A DNA stretch of 64,000 nucleotides from Ascarosepion bandense (GCA_037127315.1 JBBBDQ010000347.1:901001-965000), one strand, 5' to 3'. Numbered from the stretch's first letter, positions 10,987 through 21,690 are shown. Numbers and translations are program-made. Notes: generated from the sequence alone by a model not told the origin.

Positions 10987-11631
10987 ACTAAATTAATATA
11001 GATGAAACCTCTAATCCTCCACAAGTAAATTGCATGCGGATTAACGTTGGAATCAGGGTAATTTTCTTCATTTTCTATTGAACATTTCTCGGTCAGACTA
11101 TGAATGATATGTACGGCAGATAATGGCCATTTTTCTGTGTTCAAACATAGTATGTTTGAAATTAAATTAAATTAAATGAGGTTACATGTGTAACAATAAA
11201 TTCGAGCAGAAGCACGCATGGTGTTGGTCAAAGGTCATTTACTCGATGTTAGTTTAGAAACTGGGGCGCGGTTACCGCCTATAATCATGTGGTTATGCAT
11301 CGAGGAGTCTACGCTTATGGACAGAGTCGAGAAAGAAAATGAACATTTTTAAGAACTTTGCCCAATTCTGTGAAAATGAATATTAAAAAAAAAAAAAAGA
11401 AAAAAAAGAACAATGTAACATCGAGCTGGTAGAAGAATTTTCAAGATGGACACGAACATTGTTGGGTTGCCGATGTAGGCTCCCCTATATATTTTTTTGT
11501 TGTTTTTTTGTTTCGGCATGCACATGTTGTTGTTTTGGCGTGCACATGTTTTATACAATTGTCGGGCTTATGTGGCATGGGGAGGAGAGTGGGGGTGTTG
11601 CGCTTAAAATGTTCTTAGGTGAACATTTTGG

Positions 11632-11650
11632 AAAATGGGAGGGCGAGGAA
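11632..11650 (+). promoter_or_regulatory. polypurine tract before 3' LTR
   Basis: The purine-rich run AAAATGGGAGGGCGAGGAA directly abuts the 3' LTR start at 11651. This is the normal place for plus-strand priming in LTR elements. Confidence 0.7.
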
Positions 11651-12064
11651 TGTAATATAACAATCTGGCCCCACCCGAGAAAGGCTGATGCAAGCGGGGG
11701 TGTTTCCGGTCGTTGAAAGGAACGGATGTTTGTTTGACCTTATTTCCGGCAGTAGCGGAAATGGCTACAGAGGCAAACAGAACAGGTGTCTCTGAGAATT
11801 ACGTGGGCGTGCGTGGGCGAGGCAAAATCCGGAAGTCCCGGTTTGGAGATTATAAAAAGACCTCGGCGCACGGATTCACCAGACAGAAAGACCAGAGTAG
11901 CAGGAGAGAGAGACACACAACAGATACTACGACACTCCCGTCAACCCCATTAGAAGCGCGCTCTCACAATTTCTGTTCCCTGTGCTACACGGTTCATCGT
12001 CATTAATAAAAATATAACTTATATTTTTATATATATGCGTGTTGTTGTTTGTCGATATATAACA
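11651..12064 (+). repeat. 3' LTR
   Basis: This is the direct-repeat partner of 9297-9711, with the same TG...CA ends, TATA-like box and AATAAA. Differences cluster around the equivalent of 9450-9480 and near the 3' third. Confidence 0.92.
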
Positions 12065-12564
12065 TTATAAACAAGATGAAAAAACTCTCAAAACATAATA
12101 CGTAGAAATGTTAAACAAGTCGAAAGTAATAATCAAATTAAACTCATTATATATTATAAAAAGTTGAAAACAATTGACTTCATAGTCTATAATAACCCAA
12201 CAAGCACTAAACTAAATTCTTTACAAAAAACCAATGTAGTGTACCAATTTACATGCCCATTCAGAGATTGCATCTCTGATACTAATCAAAAACCGAGTAC
12301 ATATATTGGTTTTACCACAACCACGCTCTCCCGTAGACTTACATGTCATCTTTCTGATCAGAGTACTATTAAACAACATTTCTCTGAAAAACATCAACAT
12401 GTAGGTATATCAGACAGATTTTGGTCAACATTACGGTGATACTTACTCAGACACACAGTAAGAGAAACCTGCAGATATTGGAGGCCATGTACATCAAATT
12501 AAAACAATCAACACTCAATAAAATTAACTTTAAAACAGGAAATAACATATTACATTGCATTTAA
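12065..12564 (+). pseudogene. Penelope-like element GIY-YIG nuclease (3' part)
   Basis: This continues the frame broken at 9296. It encodes a linker with NIIRRNVKQV and YYKKLKTIDFIVYNNP, then the GIY-YIG-like core NVVYQFTCPF...STYIGFTTTTLSRRLTCHL. That core has the nuclease tyrosines (Y of VVYQ, Y of TYIG) and an arginine after TTTTLS. The frame shifts after about 12439, and the C-terminal LQILEAMYIKLKQ...NNILHCI ends at the stop 12562-12564. The domain is thought to nick target DNA for PLE insertion. One frameshift here, plus two upstream, makes the element inactive. Confidence 0.88.
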
Positions 12565-12945
12565 CTAGATGGTTTTGTTGTTATTTCGCGCTATCCCGCG
12601 TTGTGACGTCATAAAACCGCATCGCAAACTTAAGAACTGCGTTTATTATTTTTGGTAACTATTACCGTTGCCAAGCGGAGTTTTATGTCAACACAAAATA
12701 AAATCGTCGGTGATGGTGGATTTTATAATATTTCAGTTTAAACTACCTCTCTGAAGATGGCTCATGTGAGCCGAAAGCTTAGAAGAAAACCAATAAATAA
12801 TTATCCAAATGTTGGAGAATTTTTGTCTTTATTTTCAACTGAAATTAAAGCAAAAATACGACGTTTAGAACGGCTCATGATTAAACATAATAGATATTCA
12901 TTGTCTCTTATATTTAATAGCATATGTCTAGAAAAAAAGTAATAA
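12565..12945 (+). repeat. PLE 3' tail with hammerhead-like relic
   Basis: The tail is homologous to 6030-6360 and 47700-48050, both inverted. Around 12751-12780 it has CTGAAGA, a perfect five-pair stem (GGCTC/GAGCC) and GAAA. This is the order of a hammerhead core, but no convincing cleavage triplet follows. A 61-residue frame at 12757-12942 overlaps this motif and is probably incidental. Confidence 0.65.
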
Positions 12946-12954
12946 ATATATATC

Positions 12955-13022
12955 AAAACAGAAATTTCCGTGTCGCAATTTACAATTAATTTATAACTAT
13001 ATATATATATATATATATATAT
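12955..13022 (+). repeat. truncated ribozyme-like end plus (AT)n
   Basis: CAGAAATTTCCGTGTC followed by CAATTAATTTATAACTATA matches, in inverse orientation, the 3' half of the hammerhead-like motif at 13533-13612. It is cut off on its left. Confidence 0.55.
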
Positions 13023-13154
13023 AATGAATTATTTGGGACATTATTTTTACCGATACTCGTATTTAAGTAGATATTCTGTTTTTAATTAAACAGTATTTTA
13101 TATTTATATCTACCGGCCTGATTATTCACGATAAATTTTTATTAAGAAAATCTG

Positions 13155-13250
13155 TGCTATCCAGCAGGATTCGAACCTGCGACCCCTATTTACATAGGGG
13201 AAGCTAACATTTGATCTGGTACTGTCTTAACCACTCGACCATGAATAGCC
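13155..13250 (-). tRNA. class II tRNA-like sequence, probably a pseudogene
   Basis: On the minus strand there is a seven-pair acceptor stem (GCTATTC with GGATAGC, one wobble) and a D arm with GGTCGAGTGGTTAAGAC. The long variable arm is CCCCTAT/ATAGGGG, and the T arm is perfect (GCAGG TTCGAAT CCTGC). The long variable arm suggests a Ser/Leu type. The anticodon arm does not close well, and the loop lacks the usual T before the anticodon. I therefore read this as a tRNA pseudogene or SINE head rather than a working tRNA. Confidence 0.6.
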
Positions 13251-13438
13251 TCTTGATCAGCCGAGGTTTTTATCATGCTTATATAACACAATTTTCGATC
13301 TATCGTAAAAAAAACAAAAAAAACATATCTGCTCTGAAATGTATCGTAATGTCAACAAATGTCAACATGTTACGGAATTTAACGCATTTTAACGAAACTG
13401 GGTTATAAACAACCGACTATTTGTAATGAATTATTTTA

Positions 13439-13440
<2 letters not shown>

Positions 13441-13516
<76 letters not shown>
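13441..13516. repeat. (AT)n-(GT)n compound microsatellite
   Basis: An AT array runs directly into a long GT array. Confidence 0.95.
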
Positions 13517-13518
<2 letters not shown>

Positions 13519-13532
13519 CACACATATAATTA

Positions 13533-13607
13533 TATAGTTATAAATTAATTGTACATTGAAACACGGAAATTTCTGTTTCGAGATAGATTCTCTTCATCAG
13601 GTAGTGT

Positions 13608-13612
<5 letters not shown>
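13533..13612 (-). ncRNA. hammerhead-ribozyme-like motif
   Basis: On the minus strand CTGATGA is followed by a four-pair stem (GAGA/TCTC), then GAAA and a stem III hairpin starting ACA and ending TGT. The truncated mate at 12955 has GTC at the cleavage position. This copy has T there, which is weaker but permitted. The 3' extension CAATTAATTTATAACTATA is shared with the mate. Confidence 0.55.
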
Positions 13613-13642
<30 letters not shown>

Positions 13643-13644
<2 letters not shown>

Positions 13645-14970
13645 TTGAGAATCATACAAGATAATAAAATAAAGTAAGAAAACAAAAAGAAAACGTATTT
13701 GAATCTAACACATTTCACTTTTATTAAACTTCTTTAGTGACACATACATATTAACTACCGATACCGTTCCATAGGGCATAAGCACACACAACTACGCACA
13801 TATTCACACACAAATATATACGTATATTAACTGACGTTATCGTCTACCATACATCTAAGCAGATCAACTATTTTTACGTATATAAAATACACAATTGTAC
13901 ATAAAATATTTAACTCATATACATTCTAAAATAATTATACATTGCTTGAATATACGTGACATATATTTGACTAATATGAATTAGCAACAAATCACAATAT
14001 TCAAGTGTATTTTCTATTTTTCATTTTTTTGTCGGTCACTGAAGAATATTTAATAAAATAATTTTTCCCGCGTCGCTGTCGTAATAGAGACAGGAAGATC
14101 TTGAATTGTTTACAGCATCCAATTGTTTCATACATACATAACGAAATTTCATTTGTAAAAAGAATGAATCATGCTCCAAATTTAAGACGGGATTTGCTTC
14201 CAGAATCACCGTCTTATTGTCATTTCCTTTTTAATCATCATTTCGTTTGATTTTAACATATTTTCTTTTGGACTTTAGCAATCTCTTACCGTGTTCTTAG
14301 TATCAAATTGTGCAATATATTTTCGAAAAGACAAAATATGATAGTGACTTGAGCGAGAGGAAAAACGGGAACGCCATTCGCAGTAAAATTCACAATGGCG
14401 CCTGATGATTGAAGAAAATAATTTGAGAAAAAATGGTAAAAAATTTATGAAAATAATGAATACACAATATATATTCAATAGGAACACCTGCCGATGAAGA
14501 GTAAACGAAGGACAGAGGAGAAAAATATTACGTGTATAATAATTCATTTGTTTATTTGTAAATCCAAGAGAGAGAAATAAACGCAAATATTGATTTCATT
14601 TGGCATTCAATTTAAACTATATTTCTTTTCCGGGAGATACTAAAAGTACGAGAACAATGAGGAAACATGAAACAACATGGCTAATTATCTTGTGAAAAGA
14701 TATGACAGTACAGGTATTTGGAGGAATAGAAATGGGACAACTCTTGCTTAGAGTTACAAAGGAATGATTCTTAGGAGGATGGATGCTCACCAACAAAGTG
14801 AAAAGAAAAGCCATCTTAAAATTAGGATAATCATATGTACTAAAATATTTCAATATTCCGTATGCTGATTTTAACTATGAAACAGTATTTTTAATATTAT
14901 TATTTGCACAATATAAGACTCAAGAAAAACTCAATGTACACGTCTATATGGAAGATATTAACGTAGGGTT
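13643..14970. other. unassigned sequence
   Basis: I see no element or gene. Minus-strand frames at 14275-14586 and 14617-14853 are hydrophobic and repeat-like, without recognisable motifs. Confidence 0.3.
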
Positions 14971-14972
14971 TC

Positions 14973-15297
14973 CAGTATCGCCCGGTTCACACTCCACCCA
15001 CATCTATTGAACAGGTGAAGAGGCACATCCCTTGTTCCCTGTTTAGGATGTGGTTTCCAGCTTTCTCTTTTCCAATCTTTTCACTCTTTTCTTTTTTTTT
15101 TTCAATTGGAGTATATAGACTAAATTATCGCCCGGTTCACACTCCACCCACGTCTATTGAACAGGTTAAAAGGCTCATCCCTTGTTCCCTGTTTAGGATG
15201 TGGTTTCCGGCTTTCTCTTTACCAATCTTTTCACTCTTACGTAATCCCCTACGATTCAGTGGCGTTACTGCCTTGCTCGGGGTGATATGATTAAAAA
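14973..15297 (+). mobile_element. CR1/Jockey-like LINE 3' UTR with tandem units
   Basis: Two ~150 bp units each contain CGCCCGGTTCACACTCCACC and CCCTTGTTCCCTGTTTAGGA. They are followed by the shared LINE 3' terminus (CAGTGGCGTTACTGCCTTGC, then TGATATGATT and poly-A). The same unit is present three times at 26562-27000 in inverse orientation. Confidence 0.75.
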
Positions 15298-15745
15298 AAA
15301 AAAAATAATAATAAAACAGACGATAGCACCCACCAGTGGGGAATTTCCTATGTTGACTGATGAGTAACTGAATGCAAAATTGTAGGCGAGTGGAAATTTT
15401 CGTGTTTTACGCATTTAAAAAGTATTTCAGCATACTTTACGCGAACAGGATATTCACTGGAGATATACAAAAAAAAAAATAAATAAATAAAAAAAAAAAC
15501 CGTAGGCTAAATGAAAATAACCAAGTCACTTGCCTAGATAATGTTTTCCCGTATACATGGACTTTTATCGTATTTTCTATAGTTTTGAGAGAGATTATTA
15601 ATATTCAAACATGTTTTCACGTGAAATATGGTTTTTGATGGGGATATCAATCAGACAAATGAAAAACAAAGTATAAAATATTCCCTATAGTATAAATTAG
15701 TATATATTCTTAGTAATTTATAATTGAGAGCAAAAATATATTTAT
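15298..15745. other. unassigned sequence
   Basis: Poly-A stretches and AT-rich DNA between two LINE copies. Nothing recognisable. Confidence 0.3.
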
Positions 15746-15751
15746 CAGTAT

Positions 15752-16783
15752 ATGCAACGTAAACACTATGGCATAACTGGACTTTTGTTGGACTTAATCC
15801 GGTCATTCCTCTCTAACCGCACACTGAAGGTGGTATTAAACGGACATGCCTCCCAGAACTACCCTACAAACGCGGGTGTACCCCAAGGCTCTATCCTAGG
15901 TCCTACGCTCTTTCTAATCTATATCAATGATCTCCCCGATACCATAAGATCACAAGTAGGCATGTACGCCGATGATACCACAGTTTACTCTCACCTCGAT
16001 CAAAAATCTGGTGTTGGTGACAAGGCGAACCTCTCTGCCGAGCTTGAGAAGGACCTCCAATCTGTGGTGGATTGGGGTAAGAAATGGCTCGTTAAATTCA
16101 ATTCTTCCAAAACGAAGCTGCTGTCAATTAACCACCACAGAAAACCGCACCTCCCTCCCATTAGCATGGAACAGGCTTGCGTCCCAGAGAGTAAATCACT
16201 ACGCCTGCTTGGCGTGACACTCTCAGCGGACCTCAAGTGGAAGGACTACATCGAATCCATTGCTAAATCCACAGCTATGAAAGTCGGCTCCCTGTGCAGG
16301 GCCCGGAAATTCTTTCCGTCTGAATCTATCCTGCAATTATATAAATCCACCATCCGCCCGTGTATTGAGTACTGCTGCCACATCTGGTCGGGTGCCTCTT
16401 CTATTGTCCTCGGGCTTCTTGACAAAATACAGCGAAGAATCTGTAATGTGATTGATACCGACTTGGCTGACCACCTGCAGTATCTTTCTCACCGGCGTGA
16501 CGTAGCTTCCCTGTGCCTCTTCCATAAATACTTTCATGGCGTCTGCTCTGACGAACTTAAATCACTGGTGCCCCCCAGATTTGAATTTGCACGAGATACT
16601 AGATTGGTAAATAGGTCCCACTCTTTTACAGTGAAACCGATGAAATGTAACCGCAATTTCTACTCCAACAGCTTCTTTCCTCGCATTTCCCGCCTGTGGA
16701 ATTTCCTCCCGCATGCTTGCTTCCCCGACGGCTACAACCCCCAGGAGTTTAAATGTAAGGTCAATAGACACCTCCTAATACAC
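15752..16783 (+). pseudogene. CR1/Jockey-like LINE reverse transcriptase, C-terminal part
   Basis: An uninterrupted frame of about 345 element residues is 5'-truncated. The RT domain begins at GLLLDLIRSFLSNR and shows NAGVPQGSILGPTLFLIYIND (palm/fingers) and the catalytic YADDTTVY. The thigh region LKWKDYI...STIRPCIEYCCHIWS follows, then the conserved C-terminal KPMKCNRNFYSNSFFPR and EFKCKVNRHLL. Clade assignment is by resemblance only. The final codons are displaced by the Tc1-like insertion at 16786, so translated residues after HLLIHY belong to the transposon. The LINE resumes at 18317. No frameshift is present in this part, so the copy is comparatively young. Confidence 0.85.
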
Positions 16784-16785
16784 TA

Positions 16786-18314
16786 CAGGGGACCGACAAT
16801 ATTTTTCGGACACTTTAGTATTCGACTTTCCGAGTACCATAGAGTGGCGAAATTCCTTCAATAGAATAGCATAAACATATAAAGACAATACCTGTAATAA
16901 AAATGGAAGAAAATCGATTAGGTAAGGAAAAATATTTATTTTTCATCATTTTTTTACAAAACACACGCGACATTATTTTTCGGACATCGTTGAAAAACTG
17001 TTAATAGTCAGTAATATCACCTTTCTTCTCAATAACTTTTATCAATCTCTCTTCATAATGATCAAACATATGCACAATAACATCTTTACGTGTTTCTATT
17101 AGTTGTTTTTTGGCATCTAGTATCCGTTCCCATAGTTGAGCCTCATTCGTTATTTCAGGTCCCTCATAGACAAGTTACGCAAGCATTTCCCAAACATTTT
17201 CTATTAAATTTAGATCTTGGCTTTTTGCAGGCCATTCCAAAGTAGTCATATTCACTTTAGCCATCCATTCTTTCATGAGTTTTGACACATGGATGCTGTA
17301 GAACGAAATCTTTCCCTATCTCTCTTCTTGACCTTGGTAGGGCTTTCTCGTCCAGCAACTGTTTGTAGCTTTCGCTGTTCTGTCGTCCTTTCAGCCACTC
17401 CAACCATATATTTCCATTAGCAAAGATCATACCCCAAACCGTAACTCCTCCTCCTCCCAACTGTCGTTTGTTCAGTACAGCAGGCTCACCACTTCTCGAC
17501 CAAGTACACAATCCATCGGGCCCATCAAACTTGAAACGCTTCTCATCAGTAAATATAACCTTCTTAAAGTCAACATGCTTTGTTACCCACCTTTTAGCAC
17601 ACTCCAGTCTTGCTCCTTTGTGTTTCTTTGTTAGTGTAATTTTTTTCTTAGCCTTTGCATACTTCAAACCAATCCTATGCAGCGTTCTTTGTACTGTTCG
17701 TTTACATCCAATTCACATTTCTTCTTCACTTTTCTTGCTGTAACTTTTTCTCCAGCTATCAAAAGCCGTGTCACAGTCCTCTTCATTCTCCTATCAGTCC
17801 TCTTGCCAATTGATCTTTCCGTTCTCTCTTCTTTTTCCGCTCGGAGTTTGTCTTCAGCATGTATTCCAACGTTGATTTCGACAGCTTCAAATCCATGGCG
17901 ATCCTTCTGATGCTGAGGCCATCATCCCGCTTCTTCCGTGCCAAACAAACGACTACTTTTGAATGCATTTTACCTCATTAAACTTAATTGTTTTGCCAGT
18001 AAAATAGGACAGATAATTGATTCTAATGATGACAGCTAAGTGTACAAGCAGAAAATTTACATACAGCAACATATACATGACCTTAGCTCTTAATAAAATA
18101 GGATTTTTTATCATGTCCAAAAAATAGTGTCGCGCAAGTTTTCGCAAAAATCACAAAAAACTAAAATTATCAAAGCCAAACTAAAAAAAATGATTACAGT
18201 AGTAGTGGATTTTCACTTCTCAACTACGTACTTACAATATCAAAAGTTTTTGGCACTAGTAACCACCTTGAAGTACTTTTTTCAAAGTGTCCGAAAAATA
18301 TTGTCGGGCCCCTG
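16786..18314 (-). mobile_element. Tc1-like DNA transposon inserted in LINE
   Basis: Terminal inverted repeats start CAGGGGACCGACAATATTTT and close with the complementary end at 18285-18314, with a TA duplication at 16784-16785 and 18315-18316. Each end also has an inner copy of the same binding-type motif (CGACATTATTTTTCGGACA at 16967-16987, and its mate near 18113-18135). This gives the paired inverted/direct repeat layout known from Tc1-like elements. Length is 1529 bp. Its insertion splits the LINE at 15752-18460. Confidence 0.92.
17001..17968 (-). pseudogene. Tc1-like transposase, broken
   Basis: The transposase would start at ATG 17968 (MHSKVVVCLARKKRDDG), with a helix-turn-helix region containing SIRRIAMDLKLSKSTLEYM. 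The DDE core follows: VIFTDEKRFKFDGPDG carries the first catalytic Asp, then VTVWGMIFANG and SYKQLLDE. Near 17280 a small deletion in the LQH...region removes the second Asp and shifts frame. The C-terminal part with WPAKSQDLNLIENVWEML then continues in another frame with one in-frame stop before the end at 17001. Tc1 transposases cut and paste at TA sites. This one cannot be active. Confidence 0.85.
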
Positions 18315-18316
18315 TA

Positions 18317-18462
18317 ACTCACACCCACTATCTCCAACTCTCTCCCTATGTACATCCTGAGTCGTCTATCACCCTCCTTCTGACATTTCCTATACCCAAT
18401 CCCTCTATGTAACCCCCTGCGCTATAGTGGCAGTGGAATGCCTTGATTGGGGTGACACGATT
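18317..18462 (+). mobile_element. 3' UTR of the split LINE
   Basis: The sequence resumes the LINE after the TA duplication. It has the typical 3' end CCCCCTGCGCTATAGTGGCA and GGGGTGACACGATTAAA, which matches copies ending near 20330, 36570 and 60915. Confidence 0.85.
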
Positions 18463-18464
18463 AA

Positions 18465-18513
<49 letters not shown>

Positions 18514-18536
18514 TAGATAGACAGATAGATAGATAA

Positions 18537-18571
<35 letters not shown>

Positions 18572-18584
18572 TGAAGAAACTTCC

Positions 18585-18622
<38 letters not shown>

Positions 18623-18721
18623 GGATACAGATGGACAGAGAGATAGAGAGATATAGAGAAAGAGAGAAAAGCACTAAGACATATTAAGATAAACAGAAGC
18701 TATTAAATAATGTATTTCTTT

Positions 18722-18773
<52 letters not shown>

Positions 18774-18892
18774 CAGATAGATGCATTTAGATGAATAGAT
18801 ATATATGAACAGATAGACAGATGAAAGAAATAAGACATATGAAGTAAAAAAGAATCTATATAAAAATGTAATTCTCTGATATAAATAGATGG

Positions 18893-18932
<40 letters not shown>
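18462..18932. repeat. (AT)n, (GA)n and (GATA)n microsatellite cluster
   Basis: AT, GA and imperfect GATA arrays occupy about 18462-18625. A second GATA array is at 18724-18781 and (AT)n is at 18895-18932. Long Ile/Tyr/Ser-rich frames on the minus strand are translations of these repeats. Confidence 0.95.
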
Positions 18933-18935
<3 letters not shown>

Positions 18936-19415
18936 TGGAGTGTGGGTATAGAAGAATCCAAAGGAGTATCCTGTACATACAGTGCTAGGATAAATCTCTA
19001 AGAGAGCTCTAAACATATATGCATATAAATTCAGTTATAGCAAATATAAGAAAAATTAAGACAGACACGTTATTTCATGGTGAATCGGAAGTGTAGGCCT
19101 ATTTCAGGCAAAAACATCGTCAGCTTCCGTCTTTATTTAACAAAGGATTTTACACGAATGAGAGCCACAAAAAACTAAAAAAAGCGAATAAAAATAACGG
19201 TCGCTCCCTTAAAAGAGAAAATTTAAGAAAAATACATCCGTTCGGCGAACACATACACATATTCATATACAATCATTTATACGCGCAACATATAATCAGA
19301 TGACACGCGTAGCGGCCAATATCACCAAAAGTTCGCAGATACAGTCGTCTAACATTTAGATTGCAGATCTGTGGATTTGAAACCTAAAGAAAGTGGGTTA
19401 GGTGAGAAAGCGAGT

Positions 19416-19459
<44 letters not shown>

Positions 19460-19889
19460 AAGCGTTAAAAAGAAAGGTCAAGAATCTTGAAGCGCAAACG
19501 AAAAGAGAAGAAGAAAAAAGAAAAGCGGAGCAAAGGAATAAATTTAAATTAGAAAGAAAAGATGATAGAATAAAAAAGAGAGAGAAAAAGAAAATAAAAA
19601 TAAAAAATAAAAAATAAAAAAATGAAGAGACAATATGAGTTAACGGTAAAAAAAACTGGAGTCTAAAAATTAAAAATATATTTAAGAGATAAGAGTTAGT
19701 TAATCTGTTCTGATCACAAAATACTCACACTATTATATAAACAAAATTATACTAATTATACAATCAACAAAACAAATATAATACAATATAAAATTTTAAA
19801 AAAATTAATTTAAAAGTAAACCTAATTTTTTCTATTTAAATTTAGTTGTTAAATTAAATTTAAATTTTTAAATATTTAAATTTAGTTGT
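18933..19889. other. unassigned, purine-rich in part
   Basis: Contains (GA)n at 19428-19456 and an A/G-rich stretch to about 19625. The lysine/glutamate-rich frame at 19402-19617 is a translation of that low-complexity tract. Confidence 0.4.
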
Positions 19890-20333
19890 TTTCTTCTATA
19901 AATACTTTCACGGCTTCTGCTCCGATGAACTTAGATCACTAGTGCCCTCTAAATACAAATTTGAACGAGATACTAGATTAGCAACTAGATCCCACCCTTT
20001 TACAGTGAAACCGATAAAATGCAGCCGTAACTTCTACTCCAACAGTTTCTTTCCTCGCACTTCCCGACTGTGGAATTCTCTTCCAAACGATTGCTCCCCC
20101 AACGGCTACAATCTCCAGGAGTTTAAATGTAAGGTCAATAGACACCTCCTAACACACTAACCTGCTCCCATTCTATCAAGCACTCTTCCCAACCCTCATC
20201 CTCGCTATCCTTACTCATCTGTCACCTTCCTCCTGACATTCCCTATGTCTAACTACTTCTCTTTACCTTCCCCTATGTAGCCCCATGCGCAATAGTGGCA
20301 GTGGAATGCCTTGCTTGGGGTGAGATGATTAAA
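19890..20333 (+). pseudogene. CR1/Jockey-like LINE 3' end
   Basis: The open frame at 19942-20157 encodes the conserved C-terminus (FTVKPIKCSRNFYSNSFFPR and EFKCKVNRHLLTH). The 3' UTR follows and ends GGGGTGAGATGATTAAAAA. Strong 5' truncation is normal for LINE copies. Confidence 0.85.
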
Positions 20334-20924
20334 AAAAAAACAAAAAAAAACTTAATTATTAAGTTTAAAAATAAATTTACATATTACTCGTGGAAGGATA
20401 AAAAATCGGAATTTTTTAAAAACTAAAATTAAACAACTAATAGTTAATCAATTCGTTTTAATCACCACACCAACTATATTATCAAAATTATACTAATTAT
20501 TCGGTTAACAATACAACAAAAATAATAATAATACCATTTTGCCGGTAAAGTTTCCAGTCAGCCGTACACTTGTAATAAAATTTTCCCATTCTTATTTCAT
20601 GTGCCTATCTCGACTAGAAGCAAATGGAAGTCCAGTCACACTGATGAACTGTAAAATAGCGGAACATGCTTGTATGTTGATGTCTAACATAAATTTTAAT
20701 ATATTTATATATACCTTTCGTTTGTTCTTTAATACGGTAGCAACAGTGAGCCGCCACATCATGTGTATTTACTAGAACATAAGGTCAGTTCATGTAACAG
20801 TAAGAAAAAGTTACAATGTACGGGAAATTGTGGAGTGCCCTACACCCTAATGTTTCACCATACATAGAAGAAAAACGACAACAAACTCTCATCGAACAGT
20901 TTTGGTATCACTTTTTTTCTTTTT
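20334..20924. other. unassigned sequence
   Basis: AT-rich, with a short frame at 20539-20775 that I do not recognise. Confidence 0.3.
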
Positions 20925-21440
20925 TTAAATCATTTCACCCCAAGCAAGGGATTCCACTGCAACAATTACGCAGGGGGTTATATAGGGAAAATTGATGAGA
21001 AAAAGTGGTTAGTTTAGGAAATATCGGAAGGAGGGTGATAGACGCATGAGGATACCGAGGAAGGAGATTGGGTCGATGGGAAGAGTGTTTGAGAGAATGG
21101 ATGCTAGTTAGTGTGATAAGAGGTGTCTATTGACCTTACATTTAAACTCTTGGAAATTGTAGCTGACGGGGAAGTAAGTATATGGAAGGGAATTCCACAG
21201 GCGGGAGGTGCAAGAAAATCAGCTGTTAGAATAGAAATTGCGGTTACATTTTATCTGTTTCACTGTAAAAGAGTGGGACCTAGTTGCTAATCTAGTATTT
21301 CGTGCAAATTTCCCGTTGTATTTTGTCAAGAACCCCGAGGAGAATATCAGGGGCATCCAGATGTGGTAGCAGTATTCAATACACGGGTGGATGGTAGATT
21401 TATTCTGTAGGTGGGAGGCTACAATGTTTTAATATGAAAG
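20925..21440 (-). pseudogene. CR1/Jockey-like LINE 3' end, inverted
   Basis: The sequence starts at the complementary 3' terminus (TCATTTCACCCCAAGCAAGG). It runs back through the C-terminal region into the portion equivalent to the IRPCIEYCCHIW motif near 21370, with several stops. Confidence 0.75.
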
Positions 21441-21504
21441 TGGGTGATATTCTCCAAAACGTTTGGAAAAGTTTGTGCTAGTTCATATCTTCTTACAAAT
21501 ATTT

Positions 21505-21690
21505 TACCACCTTTGATTTTGAGATGCCAAAAATCAAGCAATTAGTCTTTATATATCTGGGAAGTGTTTTAAAAATGTCGAAAATGTGATACCGAGATCT
21601 GAAGGCACATTGGAATAGTAAAAGATGCGTTCCAAAACCTTGATAAAGAGATAAGAGAATTCGTTCGAAAAAAAGTCGGTGAGTAGTTAC
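21505..21690 (+). pseudogene. RTE-like LINE relic
   Basis: Degraded but recognisable match to the portion of the element around YLGSVL. Here the string reads ATATCTGGGAAGTGTTTT, followed by the equivalents of TEIRRRIG and AKDAFQ. Confidence 0.5.

Larger units (their letters stand above)
9297..12064 (+). mobile_element. compact LTR retroelement inserted in the PLE
   Basis: Two ~414 bp direct repeats (9297-9711 and 11651-12064) start TGTAATATAACAATC and end GATATATAACA. TTAT at 9293-9296 and 12065-12068 is a 4-bp target duplication. The interior is only ~1.94 kb and encodes no gag, protease, RT or integrase that I can see, so the element is non-autonomous. Joining the flanks keeps the PLE reading frame, and a related PLE copy without the insert is present near 48480. 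The LTRs differ at about a dozen sites by eye, so the insertion is not very recent. Confidence 0.92.

Noticed and set aside
13155..13250. Working tRNA gene
   Set aside because: Acceptor, T and variable arms fold, but the anticodon stem has mismatches and the loop lacks the conserved T before the anticodon. It is kept as tRNA-like only.
18405..19016. Long Ile/Tyr/Ser-rich frames on the minus strand
   Set aside because: They are translations of (AT)n and (GATA)n arrays. Similar Ile-Tyr, His-Thr and Cys-Val frames elsewhere (for example 7251-7541, 44534-44938, 45149-45349, 59279-59660) are rejected for the same reason.
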